A stretch of 42,814 nt of DNA from Bacteroidales bacterium H4 (GTDB lineage Bacteria > Bacteroidota > Bacteroidia > Bacteroidales > Muribaculaceae): NCBI GenBank assembly GCA_001701165.1, contig DAAP01000029.1, forward strand, positions 1 through 42,814. Direction: 5' to 3'. The notes under the pieces were generated by a model. That model was given only the letters and a program-made list of their open reading frames with translations. It made no database searches and was not told the DNA's origin. Both the position numbers and the translations under genes were made by a program. Positions 9,441-16,634 of this stretch are shown here, one piece after another. The first letter of the stretch is position 1. Each line of letters opens with the position of its first letter.

Positions 9441-9477
9441 TCAGCGGAAAAAAAAGTCGTCAGCGGAAAAAAAGACG
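9441..9477. repeat. Tandem duplication carrying the A/T-run of the eno terminator
   Basis: TCAGCGG followed by an A-run and GTCG occurs at 9441-9459, and TCAGCGG followed by an A-run and GACG at 9460-9477. The two copies of about 18-19 bp sit head to tail. On the minus strand each copy supplies a T-run after the eno terminator stem, so the terminator appears to have two successive U-tracts. Confidence 0.6.
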
Positions 9478-9514
9478 ACCCCCAAAAACCGTGTATTACG
9501 GCTTGGGGGTCGTC
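9467..9514 (-). terminator. Rho-independent terminator of eno
   Basis: A perfect 12-bp stem (9474-9485 with 9503-9514), containing five G-C pairs in a row, is extended by CCGT/ACGG inside. On the minus strand it is followed directly by seven T's (9467-9473). It lies 43 bp beyond the eno stop codon. Confidence 0.9.
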
Positions 9515-9557
9515 GTATTGTCAGTCTACGCTCGCTATTGCGAGCTGCGTTGCGATT

Positions 9558-10853
9558 TTAGGCCTGGGGCATCTTGGTCTTTTTGCCGTAACCGTAAGCG
9601 GCATCCGATCCGAGTTCCTCCTGGATGCGGAGCAGCTGGTTGTACTTGGCCATACGGTCGGAGCGGCTGGCCGATCCGGTCTTGATTTGTCCGGCATTGG
9701 TAGCCACGGCGATGTCGGCGATGGTGGCATCTTCGGTTTCGCCCGAGCGGTGCGAAATCACTGCGGTGTAACCGTTGCGCTGTGCCAATTCAACGGCACG
9801 AAGGGTCTCGGTGAGCGAGCCGATTTGGTTAACCTTGACAAGGATGGAGTTGGCGCAACCCAGTTCGATACCTTTCTTGAGGTACTTAACATTGGTTACA
9901 AAGAGGTCGTCGCCTACGAGCTGGCAACGGTCGCCGATGAGGTCGGTGAGAACCTTCCAGCCTTCCCAGTCGTTTTCGGCCATGCCGTCTTCGATGGAAT
10001 CGATAGGATATTTCTCGATAAGGCTCTTCAGGAACTGAGCTTGCTCGGCGCTGTTGTACTTGGGAGCGTCTGCGCCCTGTTTCCAAGTATAGTCATATAC
10101 GCCGTCCTTGTAGAACTCGGAGGAAGCGCAGTCGAGGCCGATGGTAACATCCTTTCCGGGTACATATCCGGCCAATTCGATGGCCTTGATGATGACGTTG
10201 AGGGCGTCTTCGGTACCGTCAAGTGTGGGAGCAAAACCGCCTTCGTCACCTACTGCGGTGCTCAGACCACGGTCTTTGAGGACTTTCTTGAGGTTGTGGA
10301 ACACTTCGGTGCCCATGCGGATGCCCTCGCGGAAGCAGCATGCGCCGATAGGACGAATCATGAATTCCTGGAAGCAGATGGGGGCATCGGAGTGTGCGCC
10401 GCCGTTGATGATATTCATCATGGGCACGGGCAGTGCATAGGTGTTGCAGCCGCCAATGTACTTGTACAGAGGCAGGTCGAGATAGTCGGCTGCGGCCTTG
10501 GCCACAGCAAGGCTGACGCCGAGGATGGCGTTAGCACCGAGTTTGCTCTTGGTTTCGGTGCCGTCGAGAGCTATCATAGTTTCGTCAATCTTGACTTGGT
10601 CAAGAGCAGACATACCTACGAGAGCTTCTGCGATAGGACCGTTGACATTGGCCACGGCTTTGAGGACACCTTTGCCCATATATCGATTTTTGTCGCCGTC
10701 GCGCAGCTCGAGAGCTTCGTTAACGCCGGTGGAGGCGCCTGAGGGTACGGAGGCGCGTCCGCGTGCGCCGGATTCGAGGATTACATCAACCTCGACGGTG
10801 GGATTGCCACGGCTGTCGAGTACTTCACGACCGATGATTTTTTCGATTTTCAT
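9558..10853 (-). CDS. eno: Enolase (phosphopyruvate hydratase)
   Basis: A 431-residue cytoplasmic enzyme converting 2-phosphoglycerate to phosphoenolpyruvate in glycolysis, normally an Mg2+-dependent homodimer. The start M-K-I-E-K-I and the D-S-R-G-N-P-T-V-E motif are typical. The mobile loop S-G-A-S-T-G is at residues 38-43. The downstream metal and substrate motifs are present, including L-V-G-D-D-L-F-V-T-N and the signature S-H-R-S-G-E-T-E-D. Length matches the family. It is monocistronic, with its own promoter (10911-10918) and a strong terminator (9467-9514). Codon use matches its neighbours and nothing is unusual. Confidence 0.98.
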   Translation of the reverse strand: MKIEKIIGREVLDSRGNPTVEVDVILESGARGRASVPSGASTGVNEALELRDGDKNRYMGKGVLKAVANVNGPIAEALVGMSALDQVKIDETMIALDGTETKSKLGANAILGVSLAVAKAAADYLDLPLYKYIGGCNTYALPVPMMNIINGGAHSDAPICFQEFMIRPIGACCFREGIRMGTEVFHNLKKVLKDRGLSTAVGDEGGFAPTLDGTEDALNVIIKAIELAGYVPGKDVTIGLDCASSEFYKDGVYDYTWKQGADAPKYNSAEQAQFLKSLIEKYPIDSIEDGMAENDWEGWKVLTDLIGDRCQLVGDDLFVTNVKYLKKGIELGCANSILVKVNQIGSLTETLRAVELAQRNGYTAVISHRSGETEDATIADIAVATNAGQIKTGSASRSDRMAKYNQLLRIQEELGSDAAYGYGKKTKMPQA

Positions 10854-10910
10854 AATGCGTTGATTATTAATGATGATTATAATGTTCGCGTACGTGTGCT
10901 TTTAGCAGTG

Positions 10911-10918
10911 CAAAGGTA
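10911..10918 (-). promoter_or_regulatory. -7 promoter element of eno
   Basis: Minus strand TACCTTTG followed by CAC, 58 bp before the eno start codon, preceded by an eight-A run. The -33 box is not clear. The leader would be about 50 nt. Confidence 0.65.
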
Positions 10919-11060
10919 CGAATTTTTTTTCGGAGAACAGTCATATAGGCGCGCGCAACATCAGCGTATGGTTTAAAGGTTGTTAAAATCGTCGTTCGGA
11001 ATACACGAAATGCATATCTTGCGGTCTAATAAGTGAAAGCGCACTACGAGCGCCGCACCA

Positions 11061-11600
11061 ATGCGAAACGCACTAACGATGAAAATACTACGCCGCACGC
11101 CCAAGACACCGCCATTCGACGACATCCTCGCCGAATACTACGAGCCGCTATACAGGCACGTGCGCCGTATGGTGGTGTCGCACGATGATGCCAAAGACGT
11201 GATGCAGGAAGCAATGCTGCGCATATACCAAGGCCTCGACGGGCTCAAAGACCCCTCGGCTGTACGCACCTGGGTATGGCGCATAGCCACCAATGAGGCC
11301 CTGCGGCATCTCAGCCGGCGCCATGACACTGACACCGGACTTGACGATAAAGACCTGCCCGAACTCGAGGACGAGCCTTACGTCGACAACTCCGACAGAC
11401 TGGCTACAGCCCTGGCCAAGGCCATGACGGTACTCACCCCGCGTCAACGACAAGTCTTCGACCTGCGCCACTATGACGGGATGTCTTTTGCGGACATCAG
11501 CGCCATTGCCGGGATGGCCGAGGACACCGCCCGAGCCACATTTCACCAGTCACGCGCCAAGCTCAGGGACATCCTCCAAAGCATGGACATACATCCTTAA
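11061..11600 (+). CDS. ECF-type RNA polymerase sigma factor (sigma-70 family)
   Basis: 179 residues with the two-domain layout of extracytoplasmic-function sigma factors. Region 2 (residues about 25-95) contains D-A-K-D-V-M-Q-E-A-M-L-R-I and the V-R-T-W-V-W-R-I-A-T-N motif. An acidic linker follows. Region 4 (about 120-175) reads L-T-P-R-Q-R-Q-V-F-D-L-R and continues into a helix-turn-helix. It directs RNA polymerase to a stress regulon. It heads a three-gene cluster with a small membrane protein (33 bp later) and a Spy/CpxP-like periplasmic protein, which points to an envelope-stress circuit. The ATG at 11079 is an alternative start. A -7-like TATCTTG at 11015-11021 is a weak promoter candidate; no autoregulatory ECF promoter is evident by eye. 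Confidence 0.92.
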   Translation: MRNALTMKILRRTPKTPPFDDILAEYYEPLYRHVRRMVVSHDDAKDVMQEAMLRIYQGLDGLKDPSAVRTWVWRIATNEALRHLSRRHDTDTGLDDKDLPELEDEPYVDNSDRLATALAKAMTVLTPRQRQVFDLRHYDGMSFADISAIAGMAEDTARATFHQSRAKLRDILQSMDIHP

Positions 11601-11633
11601 GACACACTTCTCTCATCTGATAATATAAAAGCT

Positions 11634-11987
11634 ATGACAGACAATAAACACGACAACGACATCGCAGGCTTCTCCCGTCGCGACATATACACCGTACCCG
11701 ACGGATTTTTCGAGGCCGAAAAGCAACGCCTGAGCGCACTGGCACGCGGCCCGTGGCAGGCACGCCGACGCCGCAACCGGCGCCTCCTTTGGGGCACAAC
11801 GGCCACCGTCACCGCAGCCGCAGCCATCGCATGCCTCGTGGTGATACGGCTATCGGACACACCGCAACCCGGGCCTCAGACACCCGAAGGCATTCAGACA
11901 CTGGCGCAAGCCTCATCGGACAGCCGCATGTACCTCGACATGCCGCAAGAAATGATTGACAACGACCTGTTCATGAACACATATTGA
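11634..11987 (+). CDS. Small single-pass membrane protein in the anti-sigma position
   Basis: 117 residues. A short cytoplasmic N-terminal part (1-45) contains the motif Y-T-V-P-D-G-F-F and an Arg-rich stretch (R-R-R-R-N-R-R) just before a transmembrane helix at about residues 56-73. A short exported C-terminal tail carries many Met, Asp and Asn residues. Sitting directly after an ECF sigma gene and before a Spy-like protein, it is the natural candidate for the anti-sigma factor. It lacks the His-x3-Cys-x2-Cys zinc motif of classical ZAS anti-sigma domains, and the cytoplasmic part is very short. Similar small proteins that open with a V-P-x-x-Y/F-F motif are frequent beside Bacteroidales ECF factors. 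Function is inferred from position only. Confidence 0.75.
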   Translation: MTDNKHDNDIAGFSRRDIYTVPDGFFEAEKQRLSALARGPWQARRRRNRRLLWGTTATVTAAAAIACLVVIRLSDTPQPGPQTPEGIQTLAQASSDSRMYLDMPQEMIDNDLFMNTY

Positions 11988-12027
11988 GACAAAAAACATC
12001 CTGCAACCATCTAACACACACAAGCAC

Positions 12028-12516
12028 ATGACACGACACCTCCATTGGATAATCGCCATAATGCTTATAGCCTTGGCTCTTCCCGTCCAGGCCAAGCGCC
12101 CGTGGCATCAGCGACAAGATCGTCCCGACATCCCGGCCATAGCCGCACGGCTGGCCAAAGCAGCCGTAATGAATGACGAACAGACAAAGACATTCACATC
12201 CCTGTTCATCGAATGCAACACCGAGATGGAGAAAATACACGAAAGATACCGCCTCGAAGACGGCAAATCGCTATCATCCAAGCAAATCGAGCAAAACACC
12301 GACAACCGTTTCGCTATGGCTCGCGCCATCCTCGACCTGCGCGAAAAATACTACAACAAATACAAGCGTTTTCTCTCCCCCGAACAGATAGACCGCGTCT
12401 ATCGCACCGAAAAGCGCCTGATGGGTCCTCCTCCCGGCGGCCACAAAAAATCGGGTAAAGGCAAAGGCCGGCGGCAGCGGCATCAAGGGCCGCCGCCACC
12501 TCCGCCGATACCTTGA
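12028..12516 (+). CDS. Spy/CpxP-like periplasmic protein
   Basis: 162 residues with a clear signal peptide (residues 1-23, cleavage near V-Q-A-K). The mature part is helical and charged. Segments such as M-N-D-E-Q-T-K-T-F and F-L-S-P-E-Q-I-D-R-V resemble the LTxxQ motifs of Spy/CpxP periplasmic chaperones and metal-responsive proteins. The C-terminus is a basic Gly/Lys-rich stretch ending in a polyproline tail (residues about 140-162), which is unusual for the family. It is third in the ECF sigma cluster, 40 bp after the small membrane protein, and followed by a terminator at 12689. A role in sensing or buffering envelope damage and feeding back to the sigma factor is likely but not shown by sequence. 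Confidence 0.78.
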   Translation: MTRHLHWIIAIMLIALALPVQAKRPWHQRQDRPDIPAIAARLAKAAVMNDEQTKTFTSLFIECNTEMEKIHERYRLEDGKSLSSKQIEQNTDNRFAMARAILDLREKYYNKYKRFLSPEQIDRVYRTEKRLMGPPPGGHKKSGKGKGRRQRHQGPPPPPPIP

Positions 12517-12616
12517 ACTCCGAACGGATCTCCGACACCACGGATTGTCCGAACGACACCGAGACACACAACTACACTAATCCACGACAACACACACATC
12601 AATAACAATCGCAAAA

Positions 12617-12679
12617 ATGCCTTCAACAGAAGGTTTGGTAAAAGGGTTTTTAACAACAACATCTAAACCAAGTAACTGA
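12617..12679 (+). CDS. Possible 20-residue microprotein before the operon terminator
   Basis: ATG at 12617 opens a 20-codon frame ending in TGA at 12677-12679, ten bases before the terminator stem. It begins M-P-S-T-E-G-L-V-K-G and is rich in Thr, Ser and Lys. It would be cotranscribed with the ECF sigma cluster. There is no hydrophobic segment and I recognise no family. A frame this short can occur by chance, so this is only a candidate. Confidence 0.2.
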   Translation: MPSTEGLVKGFLTTTSKPSN

Positions 12680-12688
12680 AAGAAAGAG

Positions 12689-12725
12689 AATCGGAGCCGA
12701 CCGTGAGGTTAGCTCCGATTTTTTT
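12689..12725 (+). terminator. Rho-independent terminator of the ECF sigma cluster
   Basis: AATCGGAGC (12689-12697) pairs perfectly with GCTCCGATT (12712-12720) across a 14-nt loop and runs directly into a T-run that reaches 12725. It closes the sigma factor/membrane protein/Spy-like transcript. Confidence 0.9.
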
Positions 12726-12882
12726 CGTATATGCGAAATGGGACGCGCCCAATAATTAGACTAAAACCATTGAGTTATAGTCGCTATCATACAGTTTTTT
12801 GCGATAGCGTTAACCTGCCATTGAGGTGTGAGACGCAACATCTGCAAAGCCTCAACTTGGCCCTATATCACATCACCATCGA

Positions 12883-13169
12883 TTATAGGTCTTCGAAATC
12901 TGAATTGGCTTTATCCGAGAAGCCTACAATGATGCCGTATTCAGGCTCACCAACAAGATTAAAAGGGCCTTCACCTCCAAAATTTTCCTCATAGGTCATG
13001 CGTGCCAAATCACTAACTGGTGAGATAAGATTCGACTTTGTCAGAGAGTCAAGGAACTCCTATAAGTTGTAATGCGATCAGTGGCAATGCCGTATCGAGC
13101 AACCTCAGCGTCAAACCACACGCCGACGTGTACCTTTGCACCCGGCGCAATACTGATAGCTAAACCGAA
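12883..13169 (-). pseudogene. Frameshifted remnant of an unrecognised protein gene
   Basis: Two minus-strand reading frames join into one plausible protein of about 95 residues if one base is restored near 13048. The upstream frame (from 13169) reads F-G-L-A-I-S-I-A-P-G-A-K-V-H-V-G-V-W-F and on to about R-I-T-T-Y-R. The downstream frame continues F-L-D-S-L-T-K-S-N-L-I-S-P-V and later G-E-P-E-Y-G-I-I-V-G-F-S-D, ending at a TAA (12883-12885). Composition is protein-like in both halves and an in-frame stop separates them. No start codon survives: upstream of 13169 the frame is closed. I do not recognise the family. It is probably a decayed accessory gene beside the AbiE module. Confidence 0.45.
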
Positions 13170-13194
13170 TTATAACCATTCCGGCAACGAAAGA

Positions 13195-13250
13195 GGGGGG
13201 GAGAGCAATCACCGATATGCCTTACAAATCGGCGTAGGCGATGCCCCCCC
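13195..13250. other. G7/C7 stem-loop
   Basis: A run of seven G's (13195-13201) can pair with a run of seven C's (13244-13250) around 42 nt that contain a further CCGAT/ATCGG pairing. It resembles neither a tRNA nor a standard terminator, since no T-run follows. The homopolymers are also potential slippage sites. Confidence 0.45.
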
Positions 13251-13294
13251 TTCAAAAATGGTGTACAATTCGCACTCACCCATCTACAAAGACC

Positions 13295-13324
13295 TACCAC
13301 CCAAAAAGGTGGTAAGCTACCACC
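13295..13324. other. Alternating hairpin element TACCACC / GGTGGTA / TACCACC
   Basis: Three segments at 13295-13301, 13308-13314 and 13318-13324 are alternately complementary, so the middle one can pair with either neighbour but not with both. The second pairing extends to 9 bp (13306-13314 with 13318-13326). It lies 148 bp upstream of the -7 box of the abiE promoter. Confidence 0.5.
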
Positions 13325-13473
13325 TTAAAACAACAAATATTAAGTTTAATGAAATGACATTAGACAAAAAATAGGCCTATATGCCAAAATCCGGTTTGTC
13401 AAATGCAGGACAAAGTGTCCCTCCCTAAAGAATTTTTACCTATAAAAATCACTGCACATCTAAATATTTGCAG

Positions 13474-13481
13474 TATCTTTG
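13474..13481 (+). promoter_or_regulatory. -7 promoter element of abiEi-abiEii
   Basis: TATCTTTG, 22 bp before the ATG at 13504. This spacing rules out the longer frame opening at 13468, which would start upstream of the promoter box. No clear -33 box is visible. Confidence 0.65.
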
Positions 13482-13503
13482 TAGGGTAAAATATATTCGG
13501 GAT

Positions 13504-14073
13504 ATGAATATTATAGACAAACTCAAAGAAAAAGGCTACGTTTCAACAAAAGAATTGAGCTACTGGCAAGAGCAACAGTTGCAGGAAGCTGTTCGTAAAG
13601 GTGAAGCGATAAGACTCAAAAACGGCATATACGCAGACATTGATGCCTTGGCAAACACCATGGTGGACATACGGGTGATAGTTCCCAGAGGCATACTATG
13701 CCTCTGGTCGGCATGGTCTGTTTATCGCTTGACAACACAGATACCCAATGCCTACTATGTAGCCATTGGGCGAGCGCGGAAGATAGTTCTACCTGATTAT
13801 CCGGAATTTCAATTGGTTTATCAATCCGACAACCTGCTCTCTATCGGAGCAACTCGAAAAATTGTACAAGGATATGATATTCCTATCTTTGATATAGAAC
13901 GTTCTGTATGCGATGCAATCAAATACAGGAACAAAGTCGGCATTGATGTAATGGCTGAAATCCTTCAGAATTACCTAAGACGTCCGGACAGAAATATCTC
14001 ACGGCTGATGGATTATGCCTCAAAATTAAGAATACGTAAAACGCTGAATCAATATCTTGAAGTATGGCAATAA
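13504..14073 (+). CDS. AbiEi-family antitoxin (type IV toxin-antitoxin)
   Basis: 189 residues from the ATG at 13504. The N-terminal winged-helix part (residues 1-55, with a pattern like K-E-K-G-Y-V-S-T-K-E-L and then A-I-R-L-K-N-G-I-Y) is typical of AbiEi antitoxins and binds DNA to repress the pair. The middle and C-terminal part (I-F-D-I-E-R-S-V-C-D-A-I-K-Y) matches the AbiEi C-terminal domain. The family neutralises AbiEii without forming a stable complex (type IV). It overlaps the toxin gene by 10 bp, so the two are cotranscribed and probably translationally coupled. The pair is AT-rich compared with neighbours, which suggests horizontal transfer. Modules of this kind act in phage abortive infection or plasmid/island maintenance. 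Confidence 0.9.
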   Translation: MNIIDKLKEKGYVSTKELSYWQEQQLQEAVRKGEAIRLKNGIYADIDALANTMVDIRVIVPRGILCLWSAWSVYRLTTQIPNAYYVAIGRARKIVLPDYPEFQLVYQSDNLLSIGATRKIVQGYDIPIFDIERSVCDAIKYRNKVGIDVMAEILQNYLRRPDRNISRLMDYASKLRIRKTLNQYLEVWQ

Positions 14074-14933
14074 AAGAAAAGCACAATTTCGGTCGTTCGG
14101 TAAAAGCAAAATTATTGAATATTTCACGGAATGAGAAACTTGGATATCAAATGTTGGCGACCAGATACCTCCAAGAGCGCTTGCTATACCGTTTGTCGAT
14201 AAGCCCTTACCACAACCATTTCCTACTAAAAGGCGGAGCATTGCTATATGCGCACAAACGCTTTATGGCAAGGCCCACATTGGATATAGATTTTATGGGG
14301 CAGCATATTGAAAACGACAAAGAGACTGTAAAAAAAGTGTTTGCCGAAATTTGTGCGACTCCATACCGACAAGACGGGGTAACATTTCATACAGAAACCC
14401 TGAGGACCTATGATATTGCCGCTGAAAAGAAATATCCGGGTGTAAGGCTCTCGCTGAGTGCCTCTATTGATACAATTCGCCAAGACATATCAATGGATAT
14501 CGGATTTGGAGACGTAGTAATTCCATGCCCTTCCGAACTGGATTATCCTAATTTAATTGACGGGGTTCCGGCCATTAACATTTTGGCATATTCATTAGAA
14601 ACCGTCATCGCCGAAAAGTTTCAAACAGTGATTGCAAGAGCGGAAGCCAATAGCAGGATGAAGGATTTCTACGACCTATACACCATTTTACAAGAAGGAA
14701 AATACGACAGTGTGGTATTAAGTGAGGCAATAAACGCTACATTTGAAAATCGCCAAACAGCCTATATGGATAATCACACCGTATTCAGTCTTGATTTTGC
14801 CAACAATACGGACTTAAACATACGATGGAATTCGTTTGTAAACAAACTAAGAATCCAACAAAAGCTGACATTTCCTGAAGTTGTATGTTTCCTACAAGCC
14901 AAACTCGAACCTTATTGGAAAATGCTAAAATAA
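14064..14933 (+). CDS. AbiEii-family nucleotidyltransferase toxin
   Basis: 289 residues. The DNA polymerase beta-like nucleotidyltransferase motif appears as L-L-K-G-G-A-L-L (G57-G58) followed by D-I-D (74-76). The third acidic residue is likely D145 in S-M-D-I-G-F. The family C-terminal signature follows as E-K-F-Q (K185) and M-K-D-F-Y-D-L-Y (199-206). All key residues are present, so the toxin looks intact. AbiEii-type toxins add nucleotides to RNA targets; related enzymes modify tRNA 3' ends, but the target here is unknown. Its start overlaps the antitoxin stop by 10 bp. The following intergenic gap shows no strong terminator. Confidence 0.92.
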   Translation: MAIKEKHNFGRSVKAKLLNISRNEKLGYQMLATRYLQERLLYRLSISPYHNHFLLKGGALLYAHKRFMARPTLDIDFMGQHIENDKETVKKVFAEICATPYRQDGVTFHTETLRTYDIAAEKKYPGVRLSLSASIDTIRQDISMDIGFGDVVIPCPSELDYPNLIDGVPAINILAYSLETVIAEKFQTVIARAEANSRMKDFYDLYTILQEGKYDSVVLSEAINATFENRQTAYMDNHTVFSLDFANNTDLNIRWNSFVNKLRIQQKLTFPEVVCFLQAKLEPYWKMLK

Positions 14934-15016
14934 ATTAGGTGAGCGATGGTTGAGTCATAGGAAAAATATCCATACGTGCAACCGGTATGCTTCGGATGTT
15001 TACACACAGAAAGCAG

Positions 15017-15052
15017 GCGAGGGCACCGCGGCGGATGCCGCGATGCCCTCGC
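15017..15052 (-). terminator. Hairpin downstream of the sus-like operon
   Basis: GCGAGGGCA (15017-15025) pairs with TGCCCTCGC (15044-15052), with further GC pairing inside. It follows the susF-like stop codon by about 46 bp on the minus strand. Only a short T-run follows, so it may be a transcript end stabiliser rather than a strong terminator. Confidence 0.5.
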
Positions 15053-15098
15053 TTATGGTGGGATGACGGGCTTTCAGGGCCGCGTCATTCGGGGGGTC

Positions 15099-16529
15099 TT
15101 ACTTGGTGAGGGTGATGCTGTAAGGAACGTTGGTCAGATCGAGGGTGACATTGTATGTTCCGGCAGCAACGCTGATGTTGTCGCCACCAACGGTGAGGGC
15201 CTTGAGGTCGCCACCGAGGTTGATGTCCCAGTTGTCGTTGCAACGAATCTTCCAGCCCTGGCCGTCGGCAACGGTGAGCTTGCCTTTCCAAACCATGGTC
15301 TCGCCTTCGCGAGTGAGGTTTTGCTGAGCGCCCCATCCGTTGAAGTCGCCGATAAGACCTACGGTCTCGATGGCGATGAGCTTGTAGGTGAGGGCGGAGA
15401 TGTCTGCCGACAGGAAGTATACGCCCTTGGCTGCGTTGAAGTTGGGTGCGTCACCGGCGGTGCTCAGGGTACCGGCTTCGGCGCCGACGCCGTAATTGGT
15501 ACCGCTCCAGGATGCTTCGGAGCTGAGCTTGAATTCGCCGTCAAGAGCCAGGAATGCGCTGTAATTGCTTTCGCCGACCTTGGCAAAGGCCCATGCCGAA
15601 GCGGCCTGTGACCATCCGTTTTGGTTGCCGGGAGTGTAGAGCAGGTCAAAGACTTTGACAAACTCGTAGCTCTGGTTTTCCATATCGAGGGTCAGGCGGT
15701 ATATGCCGGGGGTCTTGATGCAACCGGCGCTGCAGTCTTCGGTAGCCGTACGGGGCTTGAGGTTGCCTTCGAGGGCGCCGTCGCCGTTGACAGCCACGCC
15801 GAAGGAGGCGTTGTCAGCGTCTACCCAGTTGCCGGTGTCTATGGTGCTTTGGGGCACGACTTTCCACCACCACCCGCTCTCGGCGTCAGCTGCGGAGATG
15901 ACCACTTGCAGTGTGAAGATGGGGTCGTCGTAAACGTCTGCATCCGAGTGCTCGAAAGGTATTGCCTCGGCTACGCTCCATCCGTTGATGGTACCGAGCA
16001 GACCGTAGGAGGGTTCGATAACGATACCCAGGTCGAGGGGTGTAACGACGGTCTTGGTGTCGATGACGAAAGTCTTTTCGTCGCCAAAGCGTACCATCGA
16101 TTTGCCTTTGACTGCGAATGCGGCTACGCGTACAAAGACTTCTTTGGCCTTGGCCGATTTGCCCATAACGCTTACATAAGTGTCTTCAAAGGCTTGGGGT
16201 GCCACTTGGAGTGTGGTACCGTTGAGTGTTACGTCGAAGTCGGCGCTGCGCTCAAAAGCTGCATCGCGACTCATGGTGCCGACAAATTTGAGCTCGTAGC
16301 CGGCGGGCAGGTTGTTGACGGCGGCGACAGAGCCCAGCACTATAGGCGTCTCTGACTGCAGGGCGGAAGTTACGTCGATGGCGGAAGCCACGGCGCCTTC
16401 AACCTTCAGGTCTTCGGCGTTCATGACGGGCAGCTGCGGATTCACCGTGGGTTCGGCATTGGTGCTCTCGTCGCACGAGGTGGCGACCAGTGCCAGTGCT
16501 GCCATAAGTATTACGCTTAATTTTTTCAT
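15099..16529 (-). CDS. SusF-like starch/glycan-binding outer-membrane lipoprotein
   Basis: 476 residues. A lipoprotein signal with the lipobox L-V-A-T-S-C places the lipid-anchored cysteine at about residue 19. An N-terminal SusE/SusF-type Ig-like domain is followed by tandem carbohydrate-binding modules. Their recurring phrases are G-T-I-N-G-W, T-P-G-N-Q-N-G-W and G-D-F-N-G-W-G, each with nearby Trp residues suited to stacking on sugar rings. The last module ends in V-P-Y-S-I-T-L-T-K. Surface lipoproteins of this family hold glycan near the SusC/SusD transporter. It is last in the operon, 105 bp after the SusE-like gene. Similarity to SusF suggests an alpha-glucan, but the actual ligand is not provable from sequence. 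Confidence 0.88.
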   Translation of the reverse strand: MKKLSVILMAALALVATSCDESTNAEPTVNPQLPVMNAEDLKVEGAVASAIDVTSALQSETPIVLGSVAAVNNLPAGYELKFVGTMSRDAAFERSADFDVTLNGTTLQVAPQAFEDTYVSVMGKSAKAKEVFVRVAAFAVKGKSMVRFGDEKTFVIDTKTVVTPLDLGIVIEPSYGLLGTINGWSVAEAIPFEHSDADVYDDPIFTLQVVISAADAESGWWWKVVPQSTIDTGNWVDADNASFGVAVNGDGALEGNLKPRTATEDCSAGCIKTPGIYRLTLDMENQSYEFVKVFDLLYTPGNQNGWSQAASAWAFAKVGESNYSAFLALDGEFKLSSEASWSGTNYGVGAEAGTLSTAGDAPNFNAAKGVYFLSADISALTYKLIAIETVGLIGDFNGWGAQQNLTREGETMVWKGKLTVADGQGWKIRCNDNWDINLGGDLKALTVGGDNISVAAGTYNVTLDLTNVPYSITLTK

Positions 16530-16634
16530 TGTTCTAATGATGTGTTAAGTGTGTGGTTACTTGTTTCGAAGTCATCGCGCACAGCCGGGACGGCTGCGCC
16601 CCGGCGGGGTGCGGATGTGCTTCGTGACAGGTGG

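Larger units (their letters stand above)
9233..9557. other. Intergenic region between the giant surface-protein gene and eno
   Basis: About 325 bp with no credible gene. It holds a weak -7-like box for the surface-protein gene, a perfect 14-bp AT-rich hairpin (9396-9428), a tandem duplication containing two A-runs (9441-9477) and the eno terminator (9467-9514). Between 9265 and 9330 there are only short imperfect inverted repeats. Confidence 0.7.
12726..13503. other. Degraded intergenic stretch before the AbiE genes
   Basis: About 780 bp, visibly AT-richer than its surroundings, without an intact gene. It holds a 7-bp inverted repeat (12782-12788 with 12803-12809), a frameshifted gene remnant on the minus strand (12883-13169), a G7/C7 hairpin (13195-13250), a set of three alternately complementary TACCACC/GGTGGTA segments (13295-13324) and the abiE promoter. 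The short plus-strand frames here have no recognisable features. It looks like a site of past insertion and decay. Confidence 0.6.

Noticed and set aside
9687..10742. 351-codon frame antisense to enolase
   Set aside because: Enolase is certain; the antisense translation is Val/Gly/Asp-rich without recognisable features.
13132..13139. Plus-strand TACCTTTG promoter
   Set aside because: It matches the -7 consensus but lies inside the gene remnant, and no frame or RNA feature follows it before the abiE promoter.
13195..13250. tRNA or tRNA-like element
   Set aside because: The outer G7/C7 stem fits an acceptor length, but no anticodon or T-arm structure and no T-psi-C-like sequence can be drawn.
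12731..13374. Plus-strand frames of 87 and 100 codons in the gap before AbiE
   Set aside because: No start context, no recognisable composition, and they lie opposite the better-supported minus-strand remnant.
13468..13503. Upstream extension of the AbiEi gene
   Set aside because: The extra codons contain the promoter -7 box (13474-13481), so they cannot be in the mRNA.
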